NCBI RefSeq assembly: GCF_010682065.1
Contig: NZ_JAAGWG010000034.1
Location: 1-46,371, forward strand
DNA length: 46,371 bases
Origin: Blastococcus saxobsidens
GTDB lineage: Bacteria; Actinomycetota; Actinomycetes; Mycobacteriales; Geodermatophilaceae
Direction: 5' to 3'
Part shown: piece by piece, positions 6,691-15,690 of the stretch
Layout: each line of letters opens with the position of its first letter
How positions within the stretch are numbered: the first letter of the stretch is position 1
The notes under the pieces: model-generated
What the model saw: the letters and a program-made list of their open reading frames with translations, nothing else
Database searches by the model: none
What the model was told of the DNA's origin: nothing
Program-made: the position numbers and the translations under genes

Positions 6691-8487
6691 TCAGAGCACC
6701 GTGGCCGGGGTGTCCAGGACCGTGCGGTCGAGGGACTCCAGCAGGTCGAACCAGCCGCGCGTGCGCGGCAGCTCCCAGCGCCAGAAGTAGCGGGCGGCCG
6801 CGCGCTTGCCCTCGTGGAAGTCGCTCGTCGCGCCCTCGCAGGCCAGCGCCTGCTCCAGCCACAGCCACCCGACGACGACGTGCCCGGCCGCCTCCAGGTA
6901 GACGTGCGAGTTGGCCAGGGCCAGGTCCGGGTCGCCGGTGCCCCACAGCGTGGCGGTGACGGCGCCCATCCGGGCGACCGCGGCGTCGAGGTCCGCGGCG
7001 AAGCCGGCCCACTCCGTGCCCGCCGCCCGCGCTGTCGTCGCGGCGATCGTCTCCCCGAGCAGGGCCAGCCCCGCTCCGCCCTTCATCACGACCTTGCGGC
7101 CGAGCAGGTCCAGGGACTGGATGCCCTGCGTGCCCTCGTGGATCGGGTTGAGCCGGTTGTCGCGGTAGAACTGCTCGACCGGGTAGTCCCGGGTGTAGCC
7201 GTACCCGCCGTGCACCTGGATGGCCAGGTCGTTGGCCACCAGTCCCCACTGGGACGGCCAGGCCTTGGCCACCGGCGTCAGCATGTCCAGCAGCAGGTGG
7301 GCGCGCTCGCGGTCCTCCTGGCTCTCCGCGGTCTGCTCCTCGTCGACGAGGCGCGCGCAGTACAGCCCCAGGGCCATGCCGCCCTCGGCGTAGGACTTCG
7401 CGGCCAGCAGCATCCGGCGGACGTCGGTGTGCTCGATGATCGGCACCATCGGCGAGGACGGGTCCTTGCCGGCCGCCGGGCGCCCCTGCGTGCGGGTGCG
7501 GGCGTACTCCAGCGCGTGCAGGTAGCCGGTGTAGGCCAGCACCGTCGCGCCCACGCCGACGCCGATCCGGGCCTCGTTCATCATGTGGAACATGTAGGTG
7601 AGGCCGCGGTGCGCCTCGCCGACGAGGTAGCCGACGGCGCCTGCCTGCCCGCCCGGGGTGTGCACGCCCTCGCCGAAGTTCAGCAGGGTGTTCGTCGTGC
7701 CCCGGTAGCCCATCTTGTGGTTGAGCCCGGCCAGGACGACGTCGTTGCGCTCGCCCAGGGAGCCGTCGGGGTTCACCAGGAACTTGGGCACGATGAACAG
7801 CGAGATGCCCTTCACCCCGGGCGGACCGCCGGGGATCTTGGCCAGCACCAGGTGCACGATGTTCTCGGTCAGCTCGTGGTCGCCGCCGGAGATCCACATC
7901 TTGTTGCCCGACAGCCGGTACGTGCCGTCGTCCTGCGGCACGGCCTTGGTGGTGATGTCGGCCAGCGAGGACCCGGCCTGCGGCTCCGACAGCGCCATGG
8001 TGCCGAACCAGCGGCCCTCGAGCTCGGGCCGCACGTAGGTGTCGATCTGCTCCTGGCTGCCGTGGGCGAGCAGCAGGCGGGCGTTGCCCATCGTGAGGAA
8101 CGGGTAGGCCGAGGTGCCGACGTTGGCCGCCTTGAACCAGGCGAAGACGGCCTGCCCGACGGTGTGCGGCAGCTGCATGCCGCCGTACTCCTCGTCGAAG
8201 GACCCGGCCATCAACCCGGCGTCGGTGAAGACCTTCAGCGCCTTGGCCACCTCGGGGATCAGGACCGCCTTGCCGTCGACCATGTGCGGCTCGTTCTCGT
8301 CGGCCGTGCGGTTGTGCGGCGCGAAGTGGTCGGTGGCGATCTGCTGCGCCAGGTCCATCACCGCGTCGAAGGTCTCCCGCGAGTGCTCGGAGAAGCGCGG
8401 CCGCTTGGTCAGCGACTCGACGTCGAGCCACTCGTGCAGCAGGAAGTCCAGGTCACGGCGGGACAGGATCAGCGACGACGACGGCAC
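6691..8487 (-). CDS. Acyl-CoA dehydrogenase with extended C-terminal domain (about 600 aa)
   Basis: Encodes 598 residues from GTG 8487, chosen because TGGAGA lies about 8 nt upstream; an upstream start at 8529 would add 14 residues with no ribosome site. The order is an N-terminal cap, TMALSEPQAGSS (FAD/substrate loop), YRLSGNKMWISGG, and YTRDYPVEQFYRDNRLNPIH followed by EGT (catalytic Glu about 451). A C-terminal ~130-residue extension is typical of the large class annotated FadE5-like or DmdC-like. Chain-length preference is unknown and DMSP metabolism should not be assumed. It is probably monocistronic. Confidence 0.9.
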   Translation of the reverse strand: MPSSSLILSRRDLDFLLHEWLDVESLTKRPRFSEHSRETFDAVMDLAQQIATDHFAPHNRTADENEPHMVDGKAVLIPEVAKALKVFTDAGLMAGSFDEEYGGMQLPHTVGQAVFAWFKAANVGTSAYPFLTMGNARLLLAHGSQEQIDTYVRPELEGRWFGTMALSEPQAGSSLADITTKAVPQDDGTYRLSGNKMWISGGDHELTENIVHLVLAKIPGGPPGVKGISLFIVPKFLVNPDGSLGERNDVVLAGLNHKMGYRGTTNTLLNFGEGVHTPGGQAGAVGYLVGEAHRGLTYMFHMMNEARIGVGVGATVLAYTGYLHALEYARTRTQGRPAAGKDPSSPMVPIIEHTDVRRMLLAAKSYAEGGMALGLYCARLVDEEQTAESQEDRERAHLLLDMLTPVAKAWPSQWGLVANDLAIQVHGGYGYTRDYPVEQFYRDNRLNPIHEGTQGIQSLDLLGRKVVMKGGAGLALLGETIAATTARAAGTEWAGFAADLDAAVARMGAVTATLWGTGDPDLALANSHVYLEAAGHVVVGWLWLEQALACEGATSDFHEGKRAAARYFWRWELPRTRGWFDLLESLDRTVLDTPATVL

Positions 8488-8605
8488 GGGATCTCCAGGC
8501 GCATGTGCTCGGGGTGCGGTGCGAACCACCTCACAGTAGGCGGGCCCGCCGCGGGCGACGTCGGCGTCCTCGTCGTCGTGCCCACCCGGCGACGTCCTCC
8601 CTCAC

Positions 8606-8670
8606 CGTTCCGGGTCCTCCCTCGCGGTGGACCACGAGGGAGGACCCGGAACGATCAGGAGACCTGATCG
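8606..8670. terminator. Double hairpin downstream of the marR-MFS operon
   Basis: The arms 8606-8624 and 8635-8653 are perfectly complementary over 19 bp around a 10-nt loop. A second hairpin directly abuts: CGATCAGG (8652-8659) pairs with CCTGATCG (8663-8670). Both lie 16-80 nt past the MFS stop at 8687 (minus strand). The rest of the 200-bp gap 8488-8686 shows nothing else. Confidence 0.8.
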
Positions 8671-8686
8671 TCAGGGCGGAGGTGGG

Positions 8687-10447
8687 TCAGTGCGGCGTCC
8701 CGCCCGGGCGGCCCACCGGCGGGGCGGTGGACGTGGGCGCGGCGGCGCCGGCGGCCTGGACCGCCTGCTCGCCGGCGTCGTCCTGGTCGGTGGTCGCCAG
8801 CCCCGCGGCGTCGCCCTGCCGCGCCTGGATCCCGGACTTGGTGCTCAGCGCCAGCTGCGGCAGGAAGAGGAACACGAAGAAGCCGACCGCCACGACGCAG
8901 GCGGCGATGAGGAACACCAGGTCGATCGAGTTCGAGAACCCGACCTTGAACGGCTCGGCCAGCGCGGCCGGCAGCTCCTGGATGAAGGACGTGTCGTCGA
9001 GGGCGGCACCGCCGTCGGCGCCCAGCTGCTGGAACTGCGGCGCCAGCTCCGGGTTGGCCCGCACCGACTCCTGCACGGCGGCGTCGATGTCCTGCGGCAG
9101 CCGGGTGAACAGGATGGACAGGAACGCCGCCGTCCCGATGGTGCCGCCCATCTGGCGGAAGAAGGTCACCGAGGAGGTGGCCACGCCCATCTCCCGCGGG
9201 GAGACGGCGTTCTGCACGGCGAGGATCACCGGCTGGAAGTTGAAGCCGAGCCCGAGGCCCAGCATCACCATGAACGGGACGATCGCCCAGATCGAGGTGT
9301 CGGCGCCGACGACGAACGACATCGACAGCAGGGCCACCACCATCAGCGCGATGCCGACGAGCGGGAAGACCTTGTACTTGCCGGTCCTGGAGATCGCGAT
9401 GCCCGAGCTCAGCGCGCCGGTCATGATGCCGGCGACCAGCGGGATCATCTGCAGCCCGGCGACCGTGGCGCTGGAGCCGTGCACGATCTGCAGGTACTGC
9501 GGCAGCAGCAGCAGGCCGCCGAACATGCCGGCGCCCATGACGATCGAGCCGATGCCGCTGACGGCGAAGCTGCGGTTGCGGAACAGGCGCAGCGGCAGCA
9601 GGGCGTCGTCGCGGTAGGACCGCTCGGCCAGCACGAACAGCACGAAGCCCACGGCGCCGATCGCGTAGCAGGTGATCGAGCGGGGATCGGTCCAGCCCCA
9701 GATCCGGCCCTGCTCGGCGACGACGAGCAGCGGTACGAGGAAGGTGATCAGGGTCAGCGCGCCGGGCCAGTCGATGCGGTGCTCGCGGCGCTCGTGGGGA
9801 AGGTGCAGCACCCGCCACACGGCGGCGAAGGCGAGCACGCCCAGGGGCACGTTGATCCAGAAGATCCAGCGCCAGCCGTCGAGGCCGAGGATCGAGTCCT
9901 GGCCGGCGAAGAACCCACCGATGACCGGCCCCAGCACGCTGGAGGTGCCGAAGACGGCCATGAAGTAGCCCTGGTACCGCGAGCGCTCCCGGGGCGGCAC
10001 GATGTCGCCGATGATCGCCAGCGCCAGCGACATCAGGCCGCCGGCGCCGATGCCCTGCACCGCCCGGAAGGCCGCCAGCTGGTACATCGAGTCGGCGATG
10101 CCGCACAGCGCGGAGCCGACGATGAAGATGGCGATGGCGAACAGGTAGAACGGCCGCCGTCCGTAGATGTCGGAGAGCTTCCCGTACAGCGGCGTGGAGA
10201 TCGTCGAGGTGATCAGGAAGGCCGTGGTCGCCCAGGCCTGGAGGTCGTAGCCCTGCAGGTCGTCGGCGATCGTCCTGATCGCGGTGGAGACCACCGTCTG
10301 GTCCAGCGCGGCCAGGAACATCGCCACCATCAGACCGACCAGGATCGTCACGATCTGGCGGTGGCTGAAGACGCCGTCGCTGCCGGGTGCGGCGGCGGCT
10401 TCGCGGGCGCCCCGGCGCTCGGCGGAGGTCGTGCGGGAGAAGCTCAT
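8687..10447 (-). CDS. MFS multidrug efflux transporter, EmrB/QacA (DHA2) family
   Basis: Encodes 586 residues with a 14-TM pattern. Motif D-like LAALDQTVVSTAI in TM1 is diagnostic of DHA2 antiporters. Motif A is YGKLSDIYGRRPF, TM4 has RAVQGIGAGGLMSLA, and motif C-like GPVIGG lies in TM5. A periplasmic loop (residues about 430-510) and a Pro/Ala-rich C-tail end the protein. The ATG at 10447 overlaps the marR stop as ATGA, so translation is coupled. Control by that MarR protein is the natural inference, and drug or toxic-metabolite efflux is the likely role. Substrate unknown. Confidence 0.93.
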   Translation of the reverse strand: MSFSRTTSAERRGAREAAAAPGSDGVFSHRQIVTILVGLMVAMFLAALDQTVVSTAIRTIADDLQGYDLQAWATTAFLITSTISTPLYGKLSDIYGRRPFYLFAIAIFIVGSALCGIADSMYQLAAFRAVQGIGAGGLMSLALAIIGDIVPPRERSRYQGYFMAVFGTSSVLGPVIGGFFAGQDSILGLDGWRWIFWINVPLGVLAFAAVWRVLHLPHERREHRIDWPGALTLITFLVPLLVVAEQGRIWGWTDPRSITCYAIGAVGFVLFVLAERSYRDDALLPLRLFRNRSFAVSGIGSIVMGAGMFGGLLLLPQYLQIVHGSSATVAGLQMIPLVAGIMTGALSSGIAISRTGKYKVFPLVGIALMVVALLSMSFVVGADTSIWAIVPFMVMLGLGLGFNFQPVILAVQNAVSPREMGVATSSVTFFRQMGGTIGTAAFLSILFTRLPQDIDAAVQESVRANPELAPQFQQLGADGGAALDDTSFIQELPAALAEPFKVGFSNSIDLVFLIAACVVAVGFFVFLFLPQLALSTKSGIQARQGDAAGLATTDQDDAGEQAVQAAGAAAPTSTAPPVGRPGGTPH

Positions 10448-10950
10448 GGGGAAACCGTCCGGTCGGGAGGCGTGGACATGGGGTCGGAGGGGAGGGAGGC
10501 CGCGACGCCGTCGAGCAGCCGGTCGAAGAGTGCGGTGAAGGTCCGCAGATCGTCCTCGGTCCAGTCGGCGGTCACCTGGCGGAGGTAGGCCTCGCGCTCG
10601 ACGCGGAGCCGGTCGAGCTGTGCGCGCCCCGCGTCGGTCGCGACGAGCTTGCTGGCCCGTCCGTCCGACTCGTCGGCGGCGCGGCGGACCAGGCCCTGCT
10701 CCACGAGCAGGGCCACGTGCCGGCTGACCGTGGAGGGATCGGCGTGCACCAGATCGGCCAGCGTTCCCTGACGGAGCGGACCGAGGCGGCACAGCGGGAA
10801 CAGCAGCACGTGGGCCGCGCGATCCCGCCCGCCCTCGGCGGTGTGCTGGCTCTTCAGGCCGTGCATGAGCCGCATGAAGCGGGGCAGCTGTTCGCCGAGG
10901 ATGCCGACGGCGGAGCCCCGGTGGTCGCCGGTGGCAGGACTGTCCGTCAC
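10444..10950 (-). CDS. MarR-family transcriptional regulator
   Basis: Encodes 168 residues from GTG 10950, with GAGGAG 4 nt upstream. The winged-helix core is visible as TLADLVHADPSTVSRHVALL (recognition helix), followed by the wing VRRAADESDGRASKLVATDAG. N- and C-terminal helices would dimerise. It is the first gene of a two-gene operon with the efflux pump (ATGA overlap), the classic arrangement for a ligand-responsive repressor of an exporter. An AT-richer palindrome cluster about 45-75 nt upstream (10986-11022) is the likely binding site. Confidence 0.92.
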   Translation of the reverse strand: MTDSPATGDHRGSAVGILGEQLPRFMRLMHGLKSQHTAEGGRDRAAHVLLFPLCRLGPLRQGTLADLVHADPSTVSRHVALLVEQGLVRRAADESDGRASKLVATDAGRAQLDRLRVEREAYLRQVTADWTEDDLRTFTALFDRLLDGVAASLPSDPMSTPPDRTVSP

Positions 10951-10985
10951 AGGGCTCCTCGGATGGTGGCGGCGGCGGGAATAGC

Positions 10986-11022
10986 TGCATGCACGCTACA
11001 CCTTGTTGTAAGGCGCATGCAT
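10986..11022. promoter_or_regulatory. Candidate MarR operator cluster
   Basis: TACA (10997-11000), six bases, then TGTA (11007-11010) forms a MarR-style dyad. It is flanked by TGCATGCA (10986-10993) and GCATGCAT (11015-11022), both self-complementary. The site lies between marR (minus) and hrpA (plus), in sequence less GC-rich than its surroundings. Confidence 0.5.
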
Positions 11023-11126
11023 CTGCTTTCGCTGTGCCGTCCGGCACCACGAGGAGACGGTGCGATGCTTGGCAGGGGTCACCCGTCGCCGGTGACGTCA
11101 GACCGGAGAGGAGTGCGAGAACCGCC

Positions 11127-14100
11127 GTGACCGCCGTGCACGAGGACCTGGGCTCGCGGCTGCCGCAGCTCACCCTCGCCGACGAGCAGCGGCTGCGCCG
11201 CCGGCTCGACGGGCTGCGCCGGGTCCGCGACCCGCAGGCGCGCGCCCGTCAGCGCGAGCGGATCGAGGCCGACGTCGCCGCCGCGGAACAGCGGATCGCC
11301 CGTCGGCGCGCGGCCGTCCCGGCGATCTCCTTCCCGGAGGAGCTGCCGGTCAGCGGACGCCGGGACGACATCGCCGCGGCCCTGCGCGACGCCCAGGTGG
11401 TGGTCGTCGCCGGCGAGACCGGATCGGGCAAGACGACGCAGCTCCCCAAGATCGCCCTGGAGCTCGGACGGGGCATCCGCGGCCGGATCGGGCACACGCA
11501 GCCCCGGCGGATCGCCGCCCGCAGCGTGGCCGAGCGGATCGCCGAGGAGCTGGCGACGCCGCTGGGCGAGGCGGTCGGCTACAAGATGCGCTTCAACGAC
11601 CAGGTCTCGGACTCCACGCTGGTCAAGCTCATGACCGACGGCGTCCTGCTGGCCGAGATCGCGCACGACCGGCTGCTGCGCCAGTACGACACGATCATCC
11701 TCGACGAGGCCCACGAGCGGAGCCTCAACATCGACTTCCTGCTGGGCTACCTCGCGCAGATCCTGCCGCGGCGCCCGGACCTGAAGCTGGTCATCACCTC
11801 GGCCACGATCGACGTCGAGCGGGTGGCCGCCCACTTCAGTGGGGCGCCGGTGATCGAGGTCAGCGGGCGGACCTATCCGGTCGAGGTGCGCTACCGCCCC
11901 GTCGTCGACCCGGACGATCCTGAGGCCGACGAGGACCGGGATCAGGTCACCGCCGTCCTCGACGCCGTCGACGAGCTGACCGCCGAGGGCCCGGGCGACA
12001 TCCTGGTGTTCCTCGCCGGGGAGCGGGAGATCCGCGACACCCAGGACGCGCTCGGCGAGCGGGCGCTGCCGAACACCGAGATCGTCCCGCTCTACTCGCG
12101 GCTGTCGGCCGCCGACCAGCACAAGGTCTTCGCCCCGCACACCGGACGGCGCATCGTGCTGGCCACCAACGTCGCCGAGACCTCGCTGACCGTGCCGGGT
12201 ATCCGCTACGTCATCGACCCGGGCACCGCGCGCATCTCCCGGTACAGCCATCGGACCAAGGTGCAGCGCCTCCCGATCGAGCCGGTCAGCCAGGCCTCGG
12301 CCCGGCAGCGGTCGGGCCGGTGCGGCCGGCTGGGCCCCGGCATCGCCATCCGGCTCTACAGCGAGGACGACTTCGACGGCCGCCCGGAGTTCACCGACCC
12401 CGAGATCCTGCGCACCAACCTCGCCTCGGTGCTGCTGCAGATGGCGGCGCTGGACCTGGGCGACGTCGAGGAGTTCCCGTTCGTCGACCCGCCGGACCGC
12501 CGCGCGGTCGCCGACGGCCTGGCGCTGCTGGAGGAGCTGAACGCCCTCGACGGTAGCGACTCCCCCGCCCACCCGAAGCTCACCGCCACCGGGCGGTCGC
12601 TCGCCGCGCTTCCGCTGGACCCGCGCATGGCCCGCATGGTGGTGGAGGCGAACGAGCGCGGCGTCCTCGACGAGGTGCTGGTGATCGCCGCCGGGCTGAC
12701 CATCCAGGACCCGCGCGAGCGGCCGACCGAGCACCAGCAGGCCGCCGACGAGCTGCACCGCCGGTTCGCCGACGAGAACTCCGACTTCCTCGCGCTGCTC
12801 AACCTGTGGCGCCACCTCCAGGAGCAGCAGGAGGTGCTGAGCGGCAACCAGTTCCGCCGCACCGTGAAGCGGGAGTTCCTGCACTACCTCCGCATCCGCG
12901 AGTGGCAGGACCTGCACGGGCAGCTCCGCGGCACCGCCCGGCGCCTGGGCATGACCCTGGGGGAGCCGGCGGCCGAGCCCGACGAGAAGGGCATCTCCGC
13001 CGCGCTGCTGGCCGGCCTGCTCTCGCACGTGGGCATGCAGGTGGAGCTCCCCAAGGGCCAAAGTGGCCACAATGGCCCTCCGAAGCGGGGGAGCCGGGAG
13101 TACCTCGGCACCCGCAACACCCGGTTCGTGCTGGCGCCGGGCACGCCGCTGGCGAAGAAGCCGCCGCGCTGGGTGGTCGCCGCCGAGCTGGTCGAGACCA
13201 GCCGGCTGTTCGCCCGCACGGTGGCGCGCATCGACCCGGAGACGGTGGAGAAGCTCGCCGACCACCTGGTGAAGCGGCAGTACTCCGAGCCGCGGTGGGA
13301 CGCCCGGCGCGGCTCCGTCGTCGCCACCGAACGGGTCACCCTCTACGGCCTGCCGCTGATCGTCGGCCGGCGGGTCCAGTACGGGTCCATCGACCCGGAG
13401 ATCTCCCGCGAGCTGTTCATCCGGCACGCCCTCGTGCAGGGCGAGTGGACGACGCACCACGCGTTCTGGGACGCGAACCGGCGGGCGATCGACCGGGTCG
13501 CGGAGCTGGAGGAGCGCGCCCGGCGGCGCGACATCGGCGTCGACGACGAGACGCTGTTCGAGCTCTACGACGCCCGCGTCCCGGCCGACGTCGTCTCCAC
13601 CCGGCACTTCGACAAGTGGTGGAAGCGCGCCCGGCACGAGCAGCCGGACCTGCTCAGCTTCACCCCGGAGATGCTCACGAACGCGGTGGCGGCCGCCCAG
13701 GTCCGGGTCGAGGACTTCCCCGACGAGGTCGCGCTCACGCAGGGCCTGACGCTGCCGCTGTCCTACGCCTTCGCCCCCGGGACGGCCGAGGACGGCGTCA
13801 CCGTCGACGTCCCGCTCGGGGTGCTGGACACCGTGGCGGACCGGACGTCGGGGGAGTCGCTGGCCTTCACCGTCCCCGGGCTGCGCGAGGAGCTGGTGAC
13901 GGCGTTGCTGCGCACCCTGCCCAAGCAGCTGCGCCGCGCCCTGGTGCCCATCCCGGACCGGGTTCGCGAGGTGCTGCCCCGGATCGACCCGGGCGAGCCG
14001 CTGCTGCCCGCACTGGAGCGCGAGCTGCGGCGGGCCGTGGCCGTCACGGTCCCGCCCGACGCGTGGCAGCCCGCCCAGGTGCCCGGCCACCTGCGCGCCA

Positions 14101-15089
14101 CGTTCCGCGTCCTCGACGACCAGCAGCGAACGCTGGCCACCGGCAAGGACCTCGCCGCGCTGCAGGCCCAGGTCGCCCCGCAGGCGCGGGTGAGCCTCGC
14201 CCGCGCCGCGTCGGACCTCGAGCGCACCGGTCTGACGTCCTGGGAGTTCGGCACCCTGCCGCCGTCGGTCGAGGTGCGGCGCGGGGCGCACGTCGTCACC
14301 GCCTTCCCCGCGCTGGTCGACGAGGGGGAGACGGTCGGCGTCCGCGTCGTGCCCACGGAGGCCGAGGCCCGCCGGTTGTCCTGGCTCGGCGCCCGGCGGC
14401 TGCTCGTGCTGGTCGCCGGCTCACCGGTCAGGCCGGTGGTGAAGTCCCTCGGGCCGCGGGCCCGGCTGGCGCTGCAGTTCAACCCCGACGGCGAGATCCC
14501 CGACCTGGTGGCCGACTGCGTCGACGCCGCGGCCGACGAGCTGATCGCCTCCGCCGGCGGCCCTCCGCGGGACGGCGAGGCGTTCGCCGCGCTGGTCGCC
14601 GGTGCCCGGACCGACCTGCACCGCCTGACCGTCGACACCGTCCAGCGGGTCGAGTCGGTGCTCACCCAGGCCCGCGAGACCGCCGTGGCCATCGGTGCCG
14701 CCCCCGGCCGCCGGGTGCCGGACGCCGCGGTGGCCGACCTGCGCAGGCAGATGACCGGTCTGCTGCACCGCGGCTTCGTGGCGACGACCGGCCGCCGCCG
14801 GCTGCCGGACCTGGTGCGCTACCTCAAGGGGATGGCGCACCGGCTGGAGAAGCTGCCGGCCAACGCGGTGCGCGACGAGCTCTGGATGCAGCAGGTGGCC
14901 GCCGTGACCGCCGACTACGAGCAGCTCCGACGGCAGGTGCCGTCGACTGGCGGGCCGGATGACCCGGTGGTCCGGGTGCGCTGGATGCTCGAGGAGCTCC
15001 GGGTGTCCCTGTTCGCCCAGGCCGTGGGCACCCCGCGCCCGGTGTCCGAGCAGCGGATCGTCAAGGCGATCGACGCGTTGCTGGCCTGA
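11127..15089 (+). CDS. hrpA: ATP-dependent RNA helicase HrpA (DEAH box)
   Basis: Encodes 1320 residues, the usual length for bacterial HrpA. Motif I GETGSGKTT is at 96-104, motif II DEAH at about 193-196 and motif III SAT follows. Motif VI QRSGRCGRLGPG and the HA2/OB-fold region come next, then a long C-terminal DUF3418-type region. HrpA acts on structured RNA and stalled ribosomes (family knowledge). GTG 11127 is used, with GGAGAGGAG about 14 nt upstream; GTG 11136 is an alternative. Oddity: bases 13054-13079 are a copy of a palindromic repeat and encode an extra GQSGHNGP segment before REYLGTRNTRF. Confidence 0.95.
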   Translation: MTAVHEDLGSRLPQLTLADEQRLRRRLDGLRRVRDPQARARQRERIEADVAAAEQRIARRRAAVPAISFPEELPVSGRRDDIAAALRDAQVVVVAGETGSGKTTQLPKIALELGRGIRGRIGHTQPRRIAARSVAERIAEELATPLGEAVGYKMRFNDQVSDSTLVKLMTDGVLLAEIAHDRLLRQYDTIILDEAHERSLNIDFLLGYLAQILPRRPDLKLVITSATIDVERVAAHFSGAPVIEVSGRTYPVEVRYRPVVDPDDPEADEDRDQVTAVLDAVDELTAEGPGDILVFLAGEREIRDTQDALGERALPNTEIVPLYSRLSAADQHKVFAPHTGRRIVLATNVAETSLTVPGIRYVIDPGTARISRYSHRTKVQRLPIEPVSQASARQRSGRCGRLGPGIAIRLYSEDDFDGRPEFTDPEILRTNLASVLLQMAALDLGDVEEFPFVDPPDRRAVADGLALLEELNALDGSDSPAHPKLTATGRSLAALPLDPRMARMVVEANERGVLDEVLVIAAGLTIQDPRERPTEHQQAADELHRRFADENSDFLALLNLWRHLQEQQEVLSGNQFRRTVKREFLHYLRIREWQDLHGQLRGTARRLGMTLGEPAAEPDEKGISAALLAGLLSHVGMQVELPKGQSGHNGPPKRGSREYLGTRNTRFVLAPGTPLAKKPPRWVVAAELVETSRLFARTVARIDPETVEKLADHLVKRQYSEPRWDARRGSVVATERVTLYGLPLIVGRRVQYGSIDPEISRELFIRHALVQGEWTTHHAFWDANRRAIDRVAELEERARRRDIGVDDETLFELYDARVPADVVSTRHFDKWWKRARHEQPDLLSFTPEMLTNAVAAAQVRVEDFPDEVALTQGLTLPLSYAFAPGTAEDGVTVDVPLGVLDTVADRTSGESLAFTVPGLREELVTALLRTLPKQLRRALVPIPDRVREVLPRIDPGEPLLPALERELRRAVAVTVPPDAWQPAQVPGHLRATFRVLDDQQRTLATGKDLAALQAQVAPQARVSLARAASDLERTGLTSWEFGTLPPSVEVRRGAHVVTAFPALVDEGETVGVRVVPTEAEARRLSWLGARRLLVLVAGSPVRPVVKSLGPRARLALQFNPDGEIPDLVADCVDAAADELIASAGGPPRDGEAFAALVAGARTDLHRLTVDTVQRVESVLTQARETAVAIGAAPGRRVPDAAVADLRRQMTGLLHRGFVATTGRRRLPDLVRYLKGMAHRLEKLPANAVRDELWMQQVAAVTADYEQLRRQVPSTGGPDDPVVRVRWMLEELRVSLFAQAVGTPRPVSEQRIVKAIDALLA
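13054..13079. repeat. 26-bp palindromic repeat, copy 1 (inside hrpA)
   Basis: Starts AGGGCCAAAGTGG and ends AATGGCCCT. It contains two interlocked dyads, GGCCA-AAG-TGGCC and GGCCA-CAA-TGGCC. It matches 23 of 26 bases of 17781-17806. It is in frame within hrpA and adds residues absent, as far as I recall, from other HrpA proteins. Confidence 0.75.
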
Positions 15090-15106
15090 CGCCAGGACCT
15101 GCGGGC

Positions 15107-15475
15107 TCAGCCGTCGGCTGCGGTGTCGTACTCGCGCAGGAGTGCCGAGATCCGCTGGCGGGTGACGCCGAACAGCGCGGCGATGCGGTTGATGCTGACG
15201 TCCTCGCGCTGCAGCGCAGCCGCCTCCTCGCGGCGCCACGCGTGGCCGGCGGTCGCCAGCGCGGAGAGCACGGTGGAGATGCTCTCCACCACCAGTGGCC
15301 GGGACTCGGTGGTCACCAGCTCCAGCCATGGCCGCCCGGCGGCGCGCTCCTCGAGCAGCGTGACCGCCCGGGTCCGGGCGCGCTGCAGCTCCTCCACAGA
15401 GCGGTCGATGCGGTCGACGAGCGCGGCCAGCGCGCGGGTCGCGGCGTCGTCGCCGGCGGACGGGGGCGCGCTCAT
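15107..15475 (-). CDS. Small HTH DNA-binding protein of unknown function
   Basis: Encodes 122 residues from ATG 15475, with GAGGAG 4 nt upstream. The first ~90 residues are mainly helical (DRIDRSVEELQRARTRAV). The C-terminus carries a clear helix-turn-helix at about 92-113: INRIAALFGVTRQRISALL. The layout suggests an N-terminal dimerisation or ligand part and a C-terminal DNA reader. No family name can be given with confidence. The divergent region 15515-15597 is packed with palindromes, which suggests autoregulation and control of the RsbW-like gene (inference). Confidence 0.75.
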   Translation of the reverse strand: MSAPPSAGDDAATRALAALVDRIDRSVEELQRARTRAVTLLEERAAGRPWLELVTTESRPLVVESISTVLSALATAGHAWRREEAAALQREDVSINRIAALFGVTRQRISALLREYDTAADG

Positions 15476-15514
15476 GCTGCTCCTCGGGGACGGGGCCGTG
15501 GGCGTGTCGACAGT

Positions 15515-15597
15515 AGCGCAACCCCAGTTGCATGCAACAGTCCTTACATGCAATAGGGGTTGCGCTCGAGCCCTCGATCTGCTTGGTTGTGCACAAC
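15515..15597. promoter_or_regulatory. Palindrome-rich operator region (GTTG-N4-CAAC type)
   Basis: Contains GTTGCATGCAAC (15527-15538) and GTTGTGCACAAC (15586-15597), two perfect 12-bp palindromes of form GTTG-N4-CAAC. A related CATGCAA repeat lies at 15548-15554. AGCGCAACCCC (15515-15525) and GGGGTTGCGCT (15556-15566) form perfect 11-bp inverted arms around the first two. The region lies between the HTH gene and the RsbW-like gene. Confidence 0.65.
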
Positions 15598-15690
15598 GCA
15601 GTTACAGGACCCGTCCGCGCCTGCCGATAAGGAGAGAGACCGGGCACCCAGGCCGCTCCCCCAGCCCTCCGGCAGAAACGGAACACCAGC

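Noticed and set aside
11079..14291. 1070-codon minus-strand frame opposite hrpA
   Set aside because: Low-complexity translation typical of antisense frames at high GC; hrpA has all helicase motifs.
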